Positions 1 through 10,969 of a stretch of DNA of 64,000 nt are shown piece after piece. The notes under the pieces were generated by a model. The model was not told the origin of the DNA, made no database searches, and was given only the letters and a program-made list of their open reading frames with translations. Each line of letters starts with the position of its first letter. Position 1 is the stretch's first letter. The DNA is from Brachypodium distachyon (lineage: Eukaryota > Streptophyta > Magnoliopsida > Poales > Poaceae): NCBI RefSeq assembly GCF_000005505.3, contig NC_016132.3:12700501-12764500 (forward strand), written 5' to 3'. The translations under genes were made by a program, and so were the position numbers.

Positions 1-1604
1 TCCGCGGCTTCGGGCGCGTCGCCGGGTGCCGCCGCGGCGGCGGCGGTCCCCACTGCTGCCGCTGTGTCCGTCGCGGCGGGGGCGGACACGGGAGCCGTTT
101 CCGACTCCACCTCCGCCCCCACGGACCCGACGACCGAGTCAGGGTCGACGACAGCCGCGCCTGTCCCGGGCGCGGGCGCACTTGTGCCTGCACCCGTGGA
201 AAAGCATGAGGGTCGGTGATGGTTGGTGCTATCGAAGGCGGATAAGGGCGACCGGGGCGGTTACCTTGTGCGGCCGTCGGACTTGCCGGTGTGGCCTCCA
301 CTACCTCGCCTGCGCCGTCCGCACACGTCCTCTTGCTTGGCGAGCCGGGCGGGGAATCACTCCTCGCCCTCTTGCTGGTGCCCGCCGGCGAGGAGGACTT
401 CGGAGGGTTGCGCCGGAGCGTGAAGCCCCGGAAGACCCCCCGAGCGGGTGGCACCGTGGGCGCCCGCGGTGTCGTCTTGACCCGGAGAGCTCCAGGTGTC
501 AACGGCGATGCCGCCGCGACGCCGGGCGCCAAGCTCGCGGAGGCCCCCGCTACCAGAGCGAAGGCCGTCACTGGGGCGCCGATGGCCCCCGCAGATGCTG
601 ACGTTGCCGGGGTACCGGCGAGCACCCCGGGGCCAGTTCCCGCCGCGGAGCTGGCGGCCGCCGGCAAGACAGGGGCCGCCGCCGAGGCACTCGCGGCCCC
701 CGTTGCCGCGGATGCCGTCGTGGTACCAACGGGTGCCCCAGGAGCGGCCGCCGCCGCCAGGGTGGTGGCCGCTGCCGGGGCAGACGTCGCTGTTGAGGAA
801 GTGGCTGCGGCCGCTGCGAACGCCCTCGACCTTCTCAAGATCAGGGGCGCGCTGTCGCTGCTTTCCTCGTCGTCGTCCTCCACGACGACGACTTCCGGGG
901 ACGCAGCCACCTGGCCTGCCTCGTCGTCCAGCGACCGGAGGGAGGGCCAGCTGGGCTCGGACCCGCCCTCGCTCTCCTCGAGCACCTGCTTCCCGCGGGG
1001 TGCTTGCGGGATGCAGGTGGGGGTGTCGTCCATCAGCCCCCACTCGTTGCAGGTGCGTGCCACGTCGACATCTGTGAGCCCTGCTAACCGCAACGCCTTG
1101 ATCTTCTCCATGATGGGGAGGAGGTCGGCGTCGCGGTGGTACCTGTCCTGCCATCCGATCTTGGGCAACGGCAGCCCCGTCGGCGGTTGGATGAACTCCT
1201 GGGGGTCCTCCACTCGGACCCAGCACCAGTCGCCCCGCCACTCTTTTTCGATCTTCTTCCCCGACCGAACGATGAACTCCGACTTCATTTGGTCGCGGGC
1301 GCGGAAAACCACCCCCGACGACATCGCCTTTGCGTTGTCGATGCGCGGGTAAAAGTAATGGCGGAAGAGCCCCACCGATGGTATCACCCCCACGAACGGC
1401 TCGCAGAGGAACTGGAAGGTGGCGAGGAGGAAGAGCAAGGTGGGGTGGAGCTGCGCCACCCGCAACTGATAGGACTCCATCGGCGCGTGGAGGAACAGAG
1501 AGAAGGGCGGCACCATGCCACAGAGGAGGAAGCGCGCGAACACCCGGAAGTCGTTATCCTGGTGTTCGACGCCCACCGGGAAGATCCGCGTCTCGCCGTG
1601 CTCG
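1..1604 (-). pseudogene. Antisense accessory ORF (aORF-1) of a Tat-lineage Ty3/gypsy element, main body, runs off the window start
   Basis: Read on the minus strand, this segment gives a long open frame with the conserved core of the grass 'putative gypsy-type transposon' domain (Pfam PF04195, from memory). It reads ...RIFPVGVEHQDNDFRVFARF..., then LRVAQLHPTLLFLLATFQFL, VGVIPSVGLFRHYFYPR and EWRGDWCWVRVEDPQEF. The same motifs recur in three other copies in this window. After the domain comes an acidic and Ala/Pro-rich low-complexity tail that continues past base 1. The N-terminus lies at 5,354-5,551, cut off by the solo LTR at 1,610-5,348. Removing that LTR and one duplication restores the frame without a gap. 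Its function is unknown; despite the domain name no transposase catalytic motif is visible. The 353-residue plus-strand ORF at 291-1,352 is a shadow of this GC-rich frame. The sequence is a diverged subfamily compared with the copies at 7.4, 19.3 and 21.8 kb and looks the least decayed of the four. Confidence 0.75.
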
Positions 1605-1609
1605 TTGAA
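1605..1609. repeat. Target-site duplication TTGAA, left copy
   Basis: TTGAA directly precedes the solo LTR at 1,610 and is repeated directly after it at 5,349-5,353. It marks a clean retrotransposon integration into aORF-1. Confidence 0.9.
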
Positions 1610-4600
1610 TGTAACAGCCCAAGAGCAACTTTTACATTTAAGCCCTTGTGTGGACCTGTTTGTAATTTATTTTTTTGTTGCATAACATGTTACATTTGCA
1701 TCCATGCCATGCCATGTCTACTTATTTGTGTCACATGAGTTTTAAACTTGCATCTCAAATTGTGGTTTGAATGCTTGTTGTGTAATTTGGCTAGAAGATT
1801 CAAATATAAATCACCCTCCTTTGAGTTTGAATTCTTTTCCCTCTATTTTTCAAATGAGACTCAAATGGGTATGTTTCAACCTTTAACTCATTTGAATATT
1901 TTTACAAATACTACTAACATATTTGATCTCTCCTACTTCTCAGCTATTCAAAAAGGTGTTTGAAATTTGAATCCAAAAACTATTCGCAAAAACAGAAAAA
2001 GAAAAGGGAGAAGAAAACCTTACCTGCTCACTTGGCCTGAGCCGGCCCAGCCGCCTCGGCCCGCCTTCCTCCCGCGCGCGCGAGCAGGCAGCCCAGCAGC
2101 GGAGGCCTCGGCCCAGCCTCCCGCGCACGTCGCCAGGCCCGGCTCAGCCCAACCGCCAGCGCACCGCCCAGCTTCCCGTTTTCCCGCGACGAAAGCGTAA
2201 ACTCCAAAAGTGCGCATTCTCTCACAAGCCTTCTTCTTCCTCTGCTTTTTCTCCGTCCCGACCGGTGAGGCCCCCGGCCACGCCGCCTCTAGGAAACCCT
2301 AGTTAGGGTTTTCCCCCTTCCCTTCTGCGCAGCGCCGTCGCCCGCTCCTTCGGCCGTGGACGCCACCGCGTCGCACCGCCGTCTCCGGCCAAACGGTGCC
2401 GCCCCGACCGCGTCACAAGCTGAGCCTCCTCGTCATCTACGCGCCCGTGCAAGAAATTGGACGGAGAGCCCCTACATCGACGCCTAGGACATCTTCCCCA
2501 ATTCCGGCCGCGGCTCGTCTCCGGCCAAATTCAGGCGAAGCCATCGCCTCTTCCCTCGTCAGCTTCCTCCTGAAGATCCGAGGTGAGATTCTCTTCCTCT
2601 TGCCTCTTTCCGCGCCGATTTTCATGCACCGTGGCCTCGTAGCGCCGCCCGCATGCTCCGGCTTGTCGCCGGCAAGCCTCTGCTCGTCGTCGCGCCGTCG
2701 TTTAGCTAAGGACCATGTGATGGCCTTCGTGCCACCTAGGCTAGTTGTTTCCGCGCGCTACCGTTTTTCCGAGTTAGAGTGTCCCTCCGCGGCTAGCTTG
2801 GTCGCCGGCGTCCATGCTCGCCGTGGCCGCCGCGCGTGCTCACAGGCCGCCCGCTTGGGCTGGGTTAAGTTGGTTTGCGCCCTGTAGCTAGTAAGAGCCG
2901 TTCCACCGCCCGCCTGGCTAGCTCCCTCGTCTGTTCGCTCGGTCAGCGCGACCCGCGTTCGAATCCCCGAACCCCCAAATTTTTGTGCTTGAAACCGGCC
3001 ACTGACACGTGGGCCCCTTGGACCCACCTGTCAGTCGCCTGGTGCACCGATGCGCCCGATGGACCGAGTCCATGCGCCGGTTCCGAGTGGATTTCTTTTT
3101 GGTTTTGTTTAATTGCATAAATGAAGTTAATCTTGTTTAAATCCTAGGAGATGCATGCTATATCCAATTTGGGCAATCCATATATGTTTTGGAATCAGAA
3201 AAAAATGCAAGGAATTTAACTGTGCAATTAGGATTACATTTTGAGGTTTCAAATTTCAAATCTGATCCAGATTTACTTCAAACGTATGAACTTGTTTAGT
3301 CTCTAGTTTAAATTGGTAACTCTTCTGTGGATAATGTAAACATCAAAGTTGATCCCTGTAACTAGTAGAACACTGTAGCATACTTGGTTAGGCCATTTGT
3401 GTATTTTAGAGCTCCTGTTTACCATGATCTAATCATCTAATGGTTAACTTTGTTGCTAAATAAACCTTTTCACTTGCATATGGTTGCATCATGTTGTCAC
3501 ATGCCATCTCATGTTGTATTGTGCATTGCACCTATGAAGTGTTACTTACTCGCATATTGTATGATTTGGATCTTTACGATAGCGACTCCGTCTTACTCCG
3601 TCGACGATCTGGGCTCCTACACTTCTTCGGATCCCCTCTCTCGGTGCCCAGCGACCGAGAATCCAGGCAAGCAACCATTCCTTGAACATGTTGTTTGTAC
3701 CAATGCCTCTCTCTCATTCTTGCATTAAGTTACGTTCTTAGTTCTTGTCACGATGCCTCTAGGATTGCATAGCTTTAGTCAGCTCTACTCAAATGCCTGT
3801 TGTCTTGTTCCTTGTCCTAATACCATGTCACATCTTGTTTTGCTCTAGTTGGTCATTAGAAGTCTTGCTTAGATTGCTCGTCTAGTGTCCTTACTTGGGG
3901 TTATACAACTGCTACATCCACCTGCTACTTTTCTGTATTTAATTGCAATTATTAAACTGTGACCTATTATTGACTGCACAAGGCAACGATGGGAGGCCAT
4001 GCTAACGCATTGGTGTTTTGTTCCATTGGCGCCGACCTAAGGACTGAGTTCTCGTTTTCGCCGACCCAAGAAACTTCGCGCTAACCGCTCGTGGGAGAAT
4101 ATATGGGTTCCCCCTCGGCTTAGTACTCGTTTCATAGCTCTTCCAGGGGCCACATAGTTCGGACATTCCATTTGGCATATCGCATGGACACTGGTGTTGT
4201 GTTTGGAGACTTGTTGTTACTTTGCATGCATATAGGACTGCGGCACTAGTCTGGAGTGGTCATTCTGCGGACAATGAACCACTACCAGCTGTCCACGCAA
4301 CTCTTGAGTCCGTACAACGCTTCGGCCGGGCTCTCGTTTCGGATTAGACTCAGTTGGGTTGGTCCCCTGGAGTAGTTGTGGGGCTTGGAAACGTCGTGTC
4401 GCTCAATCCTGCCGGCACATGCTTTTGCGTGTGTTCCATGCTAGTGGCATCAAGGGTTGGACGAATGTGTACGGGTAAATTGGCACACCCTGCAGGGATA
4501 AATCTTTCGGAAAGCCGTGTCCGCGGTTATGGACGACTTGGTTGGTCATTACTTGATCATAGAGAACTCATACCATTTAATTAACTTAATCCCTGAAAAC

Positions 4601-5348
4601 TTGAGTAGTAACTAGCCTGAATCATGGATATGCTTAAAACTGCTTAAGTGTGAGTGCCTTTGGATCATTTCCTCACAAGGGGTTGAGGGGGTGATAAGAG
4701 GTTGTGTTCTGTTTGGTGTTAGTTGATAGAAGATCAGCTCACTTGGTAGACGCTCCTTATCTTCTATCTAGACGATGTCATTAGTGTGTCTCTCCAGATA
4801 TATATCGCTGCTGCATAACCCACCTTTCACCATCCTTTGAGACTTCTTGCATTTCTAGTTCAGATCTCCCGTCAGTCTTGCGAGTACTTTGTACTCAGTT
4901 GCTTTGCAACGTTGTTTTCCCCAGAGTTTTCGGAGGAACAGGTGAGTGGTTACTTCGTGGAGTTCGATGACTACAGCTTCGACGTTTAGCCAGAAGATTC
5001 CAGAGCAGGGTTCTGAGAACTTGTGGCGGCTCTCCTTTTCAGTTTCAGCCTCTTAGGCAATATTTGTAACTTGTCCGTACTCGGGCATAATTTGCTTCCG
5101 CTGGTGTAATGATGATTGTGGACATGTGCCCGTGAGTTGTAATAACTTGGTATTTTGGCTCCATGTATGAGCTTGACTTCTTTCTTGTGTCTTAGAGTGA
5201 TGTAATGATATCATTGTTGTTCTAACCTGCGATGAACACCTTGCGTGTATGTTGTGAAGTGTTCGTCGTAGGGAGGCACTGGGACTTGATTTATGCGCAA
5301 GTTAGCATTTGGGGCTAGATTGCATAAATTCAGTCTTGGGGTCTCACA
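1610..5348 (+). mobile_element. Solo LTR, about 3.74 kb, Tekay/chromovirus-like Ty3/gypsy
   Basis: The segment starts TGTAACAGCCCAAGA and ends TCTTGGGGTCTCACA, imperfect 15-bp terminal inverted repeats of the TG...CA type. It is flanked by the 5-bp duplication TTGAA. No reading frame, primer-binding site or pol homology is present inside, so it is a single LTR left by LTR-LTR recombination. Near the 3' end are the stretch CTTGCGAGTACTTTGTACTC (about 4,885) and the series of TGTAATGAT-like motifs (5,105-5,215) that I associate from memory with the transcribed end of Tekay-type LTRs in grasses. A GC-rich block (about 2,030-3,060) sits in the middle. The orientation is plus, opposite to the disrupted aORF-1. 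Termini and duplication are certain; the family assignment is by resemblance. Confidence 0.85.
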
Positions 5349-5353
5349 TTGAA
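5349..5353. repeat. Target-site duplication TTGAA, right copy
   Basis: Second copy of the 5-bp duplication flanking the solo LTR 1,610-5,348. Removing the LTR and one copy joins codons ...SNF and NEHGE... of aORF-1 in frame. Confidence 0.9.
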
Positions 5354-5551
5354 GTTGGAGGCGAAGGCGTGCCGGAGCTTCCCCAGCGCCTCGCCGTTGT
5401 AGCCAGGGTGGAAGAAGGCTACTTTTGCGCGCATCTCCCGCCTCTTCTGGTCCTTGGCGGCGGCCGCTTTGAGTGCCGCCTCGGTCTTGCTGGTTGCAGG
5501 CTTCTTCGAAGACTGGACATCCTTCCCCTTCCTGGTGGTGGGGGGCGCCAT
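5354..5551 (-). pseudogene. N-terminus of aORF-1, separated from its body by a solo LTR
   Basis: The minus-strand ATG at 5,551 starts MAPPTTRKGKDVQSSKKPAT, a Lys-rich N-terminus. It is followed by RREMRAKVAFFHPGYNGEAL, which matches the motif MRAKFAFF...PGYNGEG of the copies at 7.4 and 21.8 kb. The frame enters the solo LTR at 5,353 and resumes at 1,604. The start is supported by alignment with the other copies (MSSKGQN...), which also begin just before the Lys-rich stretch. The ORF is intact across the insertion site, so disruption by the LTR was probably the inactivating event. Confidence 0.8.
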
Positions 5552-5956
5552 GGGGGGCGAGGTCGGAGGCTAGCAAGAGCGCAGGGATGCGAGATGCGGA
5601 AGAGGATGGAGACGAAAGGGCGAAGTGCTGCTCCCCGTTGCCAACAGTGGAAGCTTTATGACGCCCGGTCGTTTGGTAACGGCCGGTTCCGTACCCTACG
5701 GGTGCGCGGGGATAACTCCTAATCACTGGGAGTAATGCGCGGAGTGGCCTTAACTACCCTGTTTAGGGGGGGGGAGTTAGGGCGAAAATCTCGCGCCCAC
5801 CCCTCCGCTTTTGGCGGCGCCGTACACGGGGCAGCGAAGGGACGCGGGCCCGCAGCTGATCGAGGGCCCGCGCGTCGGTTAAGGGCGTAGCCCGGCAACC
5901 GACTAGAAAGAGACCCTTCCGGGAACAGGTGATGCCGGCCCACGCCCGGGGGCTAC
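5552..5956 (+). other. aORF-1 upstream leader and polypurine tract of the left Tat element
   Basis: This non-coding spacer lies between the aORF-1 start (minus strand) and the LTR at 5,957. On the plus strand it ends GCCCGGGGGCTAC directly before the TGTCGC of the LTR. CGGGGGCTAC followed by TGTCG is, from memory, a usual polypurine-tract/3'-LTR junction of grass Tat elements. This makes 5,957-6,987 the 3' LTR of a plus-strand element whose pol lies left of the window, with aORF-1 antisense to it. Confidence 0.6.
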
Positions 5957-6987
5957 TGTCGCACTAGTGGCACCCGGGGTACCACCGCTGCGCGACGCGT
6001 GCCCCCCCCCCCCCCCCCGGGGTTCCCGGGAAGGTCTCATCCCGGGGAGCGCCAACGAGTTTCCCGGCAAGCTACCAGCCCGCAAGGGGCTAGCGGGGCT
6101 TCTGGGAATATTCCCGCTTAGGCACCTCCCGGGAAGCTGCTTCCCGGGAGGAAGGTCCCGGGCGCGCTGGGCCCGGGTGCCTCCCGGGCCGACTTACGGG
6201 GACTGGGGGTTCCCGGACGCGTGCCCCCGCCTCGGGTCGTGGGGCCCGCTGGACAGCGCCACACAAGCGCGTGACGGGCGCGGAACGCGCGGTCCCATCA
6301 AGGCAAGGAGTAAGGCGCGCGGCTCAGTAAACGAGCCGACCGACAGGTAGTTACCGTCCGATCCAAGGAACAGTGGTTGTCCAATCCTACCCTAGGGTCT
6401 TAGGCCCCTAGCGGCGGAGGTGGCACCCATGCATGCCACCAGCTCACCAGGGAGAGCTGCGTGCCTCCCCGTTGGACACTTGTAGCCCATGCACCGTGGC
6501 ACATGTGGCACCCCCTTGTGTATAAAAGGAGGACCCATGCCAACGGTCAAGGGGGTTAGAGGGTTGACGGGTCAGACAGTGGGAGAGGAGAGTCAGTAGG
6601 TCAGTTAGTTGGTTCGGGCGAAGCTCGCTCGATAGACGCTTACTGGCTCCAGTAGGCAGCCGGCGAAGAGTAGTGAGGAGTGCCTAGCCACTGAGAGAAA
6701 GCCCGGGAGCTTGCCCGGCAACCTGTAAACATTTGATCCGTAATCAATATCAGCTCAGACAGGCAGGATGTAGGGTTTTACACCTCCGGGTGGCACGAAC
6801 CTGGGTAAAAAACGTGCGTGCGTCTGTTCTTGGACCAGCGCGTACCCCTAGCACTTTGCCTCGCCGGCCCCGTAGGGCCTCATCGGCTGTGCCGGCAATC
6901 ATCTGGTCTCCACCCCAGACGCCCCTACCAAACCTAAAAGGGGGACGTGGCTGCACGCCCTCGGTGTCGGAGTACCGAGCGACGACA
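5957..6987 (+). mobile_element. Tat-lineage Ty3/gypsy LTR, 1,031 bp, plus orientation
   Basis: The LTR starts TGTCGCACTAGTGGCACCC and ends GAGTACCGAGCGACGACA. It contains a TATAAAAGGAGG box (6,521) and a downstream block reading GTAGGGTTTTACACCTCCGG then GGCACGAACCTGGGTAAAA, which is also present in the LTRs at 15.7-16.6, 19.9-20.8 and 20.8-21.5 kb. It is about 200 bp longer than the 837-bp relatives, mainly through a GC-rich U3 with a 17-C run at 6,002 and several TTCCCGGGAA palindromes. It lies between two divergent aORFs. The left side has a polypurine tract; the right side has no primer-binding site but a mirror copy of the polypurine tract. Confidence 0.8.
6521..6528 (+). promoter_or_regulatory. 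TATA box of the Tat LTR
   Basis: TATAAAAG followed by GAGGACCCATGCC. The same box and following sequence occur in the related LTRs (minus strand 16,045-16,038 and plus strand 20,447), which supports it as the conserved LTR promoter. Confidence 0.7.
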
Positions 6988-7405
6988 ATAGCCCCCGGGC
7001 ATGGGCCGGCAGCCTTGAAGCTCCCGGTAAGTGCTATCCTCGGTCAGCTGCCTGGCTACGCCCTATCCGACGCGTGGGTCCCACGAGGAGTCGCCCTGGC
7101 ACCCGGCCTTGTGGGCCGCATTTACAAATCCACTCTTCCGAGCGAAACGGTTGAGGCGCACGATTTTGTGCCTTATCCCCCTTAATCACGAGAGGGTTAA
7201 GGCTTCGTCGCGCACCACCCTCTTAATCCCCGATTCTTTAGGGCACTTTATTGCAGATCGGGGGGGTGTACGTTGCGGCCCGCCAGCCCCGATAAATACC
7301 CAAGGCTGGCAGCGGGCTCTCCCCATTGCCTCTTGCTCCTGCCATTGCCCCCTCCCAAGCTCTCTGCGCCCCAACTCCAACCAAATCACCTCCCCACCTC
7401 CGCCA
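6988..7405 (+). other. Leader of aORF-2 with mirror-image polypurine tract
   Basis: Just after the LTR end the plus strand reads ATAGCCCCCGGGCATGGGCC. Its reverse complement, GCCCGGGGGCTAT then TGTCG, has the form of a polypurine tract abutting an LTR in minus orientation. The rest (GGCTACGCCCTATCCGACGC, AGCGAAACGG..., GATAAATACCCAAGGCTGGC) is the conserved leader seen upstream of aORF-3 and aORF-4. A TATA-like ATAAATAC lies at 7,291. Confidence 0.6.
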
Positions 7406-10400
7406 ATGTCTTCCAAGGGCCAGAACCATCCCAAGGGGAACACCAGCAAAGGGGAGAAGCGCGAGAAGGTTAGCAAGAAGGAGCTGTCGGACCGAGCCCT
7501 GAAGGATGAGGGAATGCGGGCTAAGTTCGCCTTCTTCCCCCCCCCCCCCGGGTACAACGGCGAGGGGGTTGACAAGCTGGTCTTGGCGCTCGCCACCAAG
7601 CACAACGAGTACGGGCCGACGCGGATTCTCCCCGTCGGCGTGGAGCGCGACCCGCAGTACTTCCGGGTCTTCAGGAGATTCATCGTAGCCGGGTCTCATG
7701 GAGACCTACGGGCTCATCATGGCGCAGATTCACCCCACGTCGTTCTTCACATTGGCTGTCTTCCAACACCTCTGTGAAGCGTTCGTGGGGGTGATGCCAC
7801 TGGTGGCTCTATTTCGCCACTACTACTACCTGAGGGTGGAGGGGAAGGATCCCCTATCCTCGGGAGTGGTGTTCCGGTTCCGCGATAGGATCATGTCGGA
7901 GTTCATCCGGCTTGGGAAGAAGAAGATCGAGCACGAGTGGTGCCGCGACTGGTGCTGGGTGCGCACCGATGAGCTCCAGGAGTTCCATGATGAGCCCCTC
8001 GGTCCCCCGAAGGGCTCTGACGACTGGACGCTCCGTGACCAGAAGGGCGAGGAGCTAACCCTAATCTGTGCCAAGATCAAGGCGCTCCGTGAGACTGGGC
8101 TCACGGACACGGATGTGGCGCGCCACTTCATCAGGAGGGGCATGGCTTCCCTGCAGCGGCGCTCACATCCGGCGTGGATGTACACTGGACCGGGTGACCG
8201 AACCCGGCTGCAACGCACAGACCTCCTGCTGGAGGAGGTGCGATTCTGGGTGAAGGGCATCACCGGCGAGGACGAAGCCTACCGGCTGCCGCCACTTGGA
8301 GCGCACCCCTCCACACCGGGATCCCGAACCCGGGAGCCCGGGATCTCCCACTCTGCGATGAGTGGGGGATCGTGGTGGACCCCTCGACGCAGCCCTCCAG
8401 CCCGCAGCCCAGGCCCCGCAAGGGCAAGGAGCCTGGTGCTGATTCGGGGAAGGGGGGCCAAGGCCAGGGGTCCGCCAGGCCAGAAGACTCGGACTCCGAC
8501 AACTCCTCGCTGGGCGTCGGAGGAGACCTCAGCGATGACGACGACGACGACGACGCCCCCCTGGCAGCCCATGGGGTCGCGCCGGAGGAGGACAACGACG
8601 CCCCCCTGGTGAGGCGGTCTGCGGCGGAGCGGGCGAGCAGGCAGGAGGCCAGCCCGCAGCCTCAGGAGCCTCACGCCGACGTGGGGGCTGGGGCCTCCGG
8701 GAAGGATCGACGCGGTGGCAGCAGCCGCTCCGACTACACTGGCGGCTCCGCCAGTTCCCCCCGCGCGAAGCAGCCCCCCGGCGAGGAGTATCCTGGCGGA
8801 CAGGGTGCTGCAGCTCAAACCGGCGGGGTGAGTTCAATGTTGTCCAGAACACCTTAGATTTTGCGAACTCTCATGCCTACTTAACTTATTTTTACATTTT
8901 CTAGTTTTTCGAGGAAGAGGGGGCAGACCAGTACGTCGCCGGCTGCCCTGACCAACAAGCCCCGCCCGACATCAGGCGGTGGTGACCACAATGCGGCGGA
9001 CGCGGCTGTTGTGATGGCGGCAGCTGCTGCTGGGGACTCGAGGGTCCCCGATTCGAGCTCGCAAGGCACCGGCCCGGCGGCAGGCACGTGCAAACTCCAA
9101 CATTTCTTTTATTTATTTTCGCCATCTCCTAGACTGACGCAGGTGCTCTTTGTGCAGTTGCCAGGGATGCTCCGGCCGTGTCCGCGCCCACCGAGGTGCG
9201 GGTAATCGACCTCACCGGCGAGGTCGACGACGATGCTCTGACGGAGGTTGCCTCCGTCGGAGCCCTTCAACAATCTGCGCCGGCACCTGCCGGGGCCGCG
9301 ACTGCTGCCACAGGCGACGCCACGCAGGCGGCGCCATCTGTGGCAAGCGACACGGAGTAGCCTCCGCCAGCCGGAGCAGGCGGCGGTGCTGTGGAGAAGC
9401 CTCCGAGCCCCCGGCCCGCCCCTTTGGACGGGAAAGGAGCAGCGGGGCTTGGCCAGGCCGGGGGCGCGTCGTCGAATCCCGACGCGCCCTCAGGATCACA
9501 GACAGTCGCGGCGGGGTTCTCCTCCTCCGCCAGGGCTGCCTTCAGCCCGGGAGCAGGGGAGCTCGTCGGGCGGTCATGGGGTCGGATTACCTTCGACCCC
9601 AGCGTGTTCCAACAAGGACACCAGGTGATCGACAACATCCAGCAGCAACAGCGGATATTCGTCGATTTCTTCAACGACGCGCAGCAGCACCACGCCCACG
9701 TGTTGGCGGAACTGGGCGCAGCGCGCCAAGCTGCAGCGCCTCCGGGGGGAGCTGCAGCAGGCGTGGCAAGCCAAGGCGGCGCCCGCCGTGCAAGGGGTGC
9801 CAGAGGCTGAAGTCCTCCGGCAACAGCACCAGCGGGAGCTCGAGCTGGTGAAGGCCATGCACGCCAAGAGCGAGGAGGAGCACTAGGCGGCTCTGGACTT
9901 GTTCCAGGGGTGTCTTCGGAAGAAGACGGACTTACTATCCAACTACTCCTTGGAGATCCAGTGCCTCCGTTGTGAGATCGGAGAGCTGGAGATGGCGGCT
10001 GCCGCAGCAGCCGAAGCCTCGGCGCGCCGGGAGAAGGAGCGGTAGGACCAGGCTCGCTCCGGGGAGCGCGAGCTTGCGGGGCAGCTCAAGGCCACCCAGG
10101 AAGCTAGCTCCTCCCTTTCGGGCGAGCTTGACATGACTCGGCAGGAACTCCGGCTACTCGACGACGAGATCGGCAGGCTGAAGTCCGAGTGCCGCGAACA
10201 CAAGCTGCAAGCCCAGGAAGCTCGCGGTGCATGCATCGAGCGGCGGGCCCGCAGGACGGGGGAGGGAGCCAGTCTGAAGAAGCCGGCGGACTCGGCGGTG
10301 GAGGCGCTGCAGGGGTTCGACATCCCGGTGGCCTCCTTCGACGGGGCAAACATGGGCAGCTTCACCTCCTTCTTCGCAGACTTCGTTGGTCGTCTGAGCG

Positions 10401-10969
10401 GCCTACAGAACTGCGTCACGGCCTTCGGGGACCGGCAAGTCGGCCTTGCAGCCGAGCAGGTCGCCAGGAAAATCCTTACCCGGGTCCACTCCGCCCACCC
10501 CGACTTCCCGTTCGAGTCGGTCTTTGATGCCTGGTCGGACGAGGAAGAGGCCAAGACCCACCGGGAAGCAGTGCAGGGCGTAGTGGACGAGATGGTGGCG
10601 CGGATGCAGGGCAAGGTCGATGAAGCCGAAGCCGCTGACGAGGAGGTTGCCGGGGAAGCCCCCGGCGCACAGGATGCTCCTGATGTCGACGCGGCCGCCC
10701 CGGGAGCGCCTCCTGCATTATTGTCTGCCTTTTCGGTTTTTTTTATTTCCCTGCAAGTGGCGCATGGCACCTTAGAACTTTTTGTGTTAGCTTTTCCTTG
10801 TCATCACAAGTGTTATTTGTTAACTCGTTTGCTCAAGCTTCATTATATCCAATGCTACTTTTACTTGCTTCTTTGCCTAAAACTAGCTTGCTGGGGACAG
10901 GCTCTGTCCTTCTCGTGTTTTATCCTAGCGTATCCGGGGACTCGACAACCGCATGCTTGGCCAGACTAG
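7406..10969 (+). pseudogene. aORF-2, 'putative gypsy-type transposon' protein with coiled-coil tail, frameshifted
   Basis: ATG at 7,406 begins MSSKGQNHPKGNTSKGEKRE. The domain core follows: MRAKFAFF, PGYNGEGVDKLVLALATKHN, YFRVFRRFI, then after a frameshift near 7,690 LIMAQIHPTSFFTLAVFQHL, GVMPLVALFRHYYYLRVEGK, WCRDWCWVRTDELQEF, GLTDTDVARHFI and RSHPAWMYTG. After about 8,300 the frame shifts again into an acidic Ser/Asp-rich segment. A probable intron (GTGAGTTC at about 8,828 to TTTTCTAG at 8,904) precedes FEEEGADQY. From about 9,620 a long coiled-coil-like region (QQQQRIFVDFF, RQELRLLDDEIGRLKSECRE) runs to an acidic end near 10,720; the last open frame stops at 10,967-10,969. In-frame stops occur in the coiled coil, for example near 9,885 and 10,045. 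It is antisense to the pol region at 12.2-15.4 kb and is probably the accessory ORF of that minus-strand element. Its role is unknown. Confidence 0.7.

Noticed and set aside
291..1352. 353-codon plus-strand ORF
   Set aside because: It is the mirror of the minus-strand aORF-1 frame in GC-rich DNA. The conserved domain is on the minus strand; the plus product is Ala/Ser low complexity.
7406..8300. Reading the 'putative gypsy-type transposon' protein as a real transposase
   Set aside because: No DDE or other catalytic motif is visible and it sits beside Tat LTRs and polypurine tracts, so an accessory retroelement ORF fits better.
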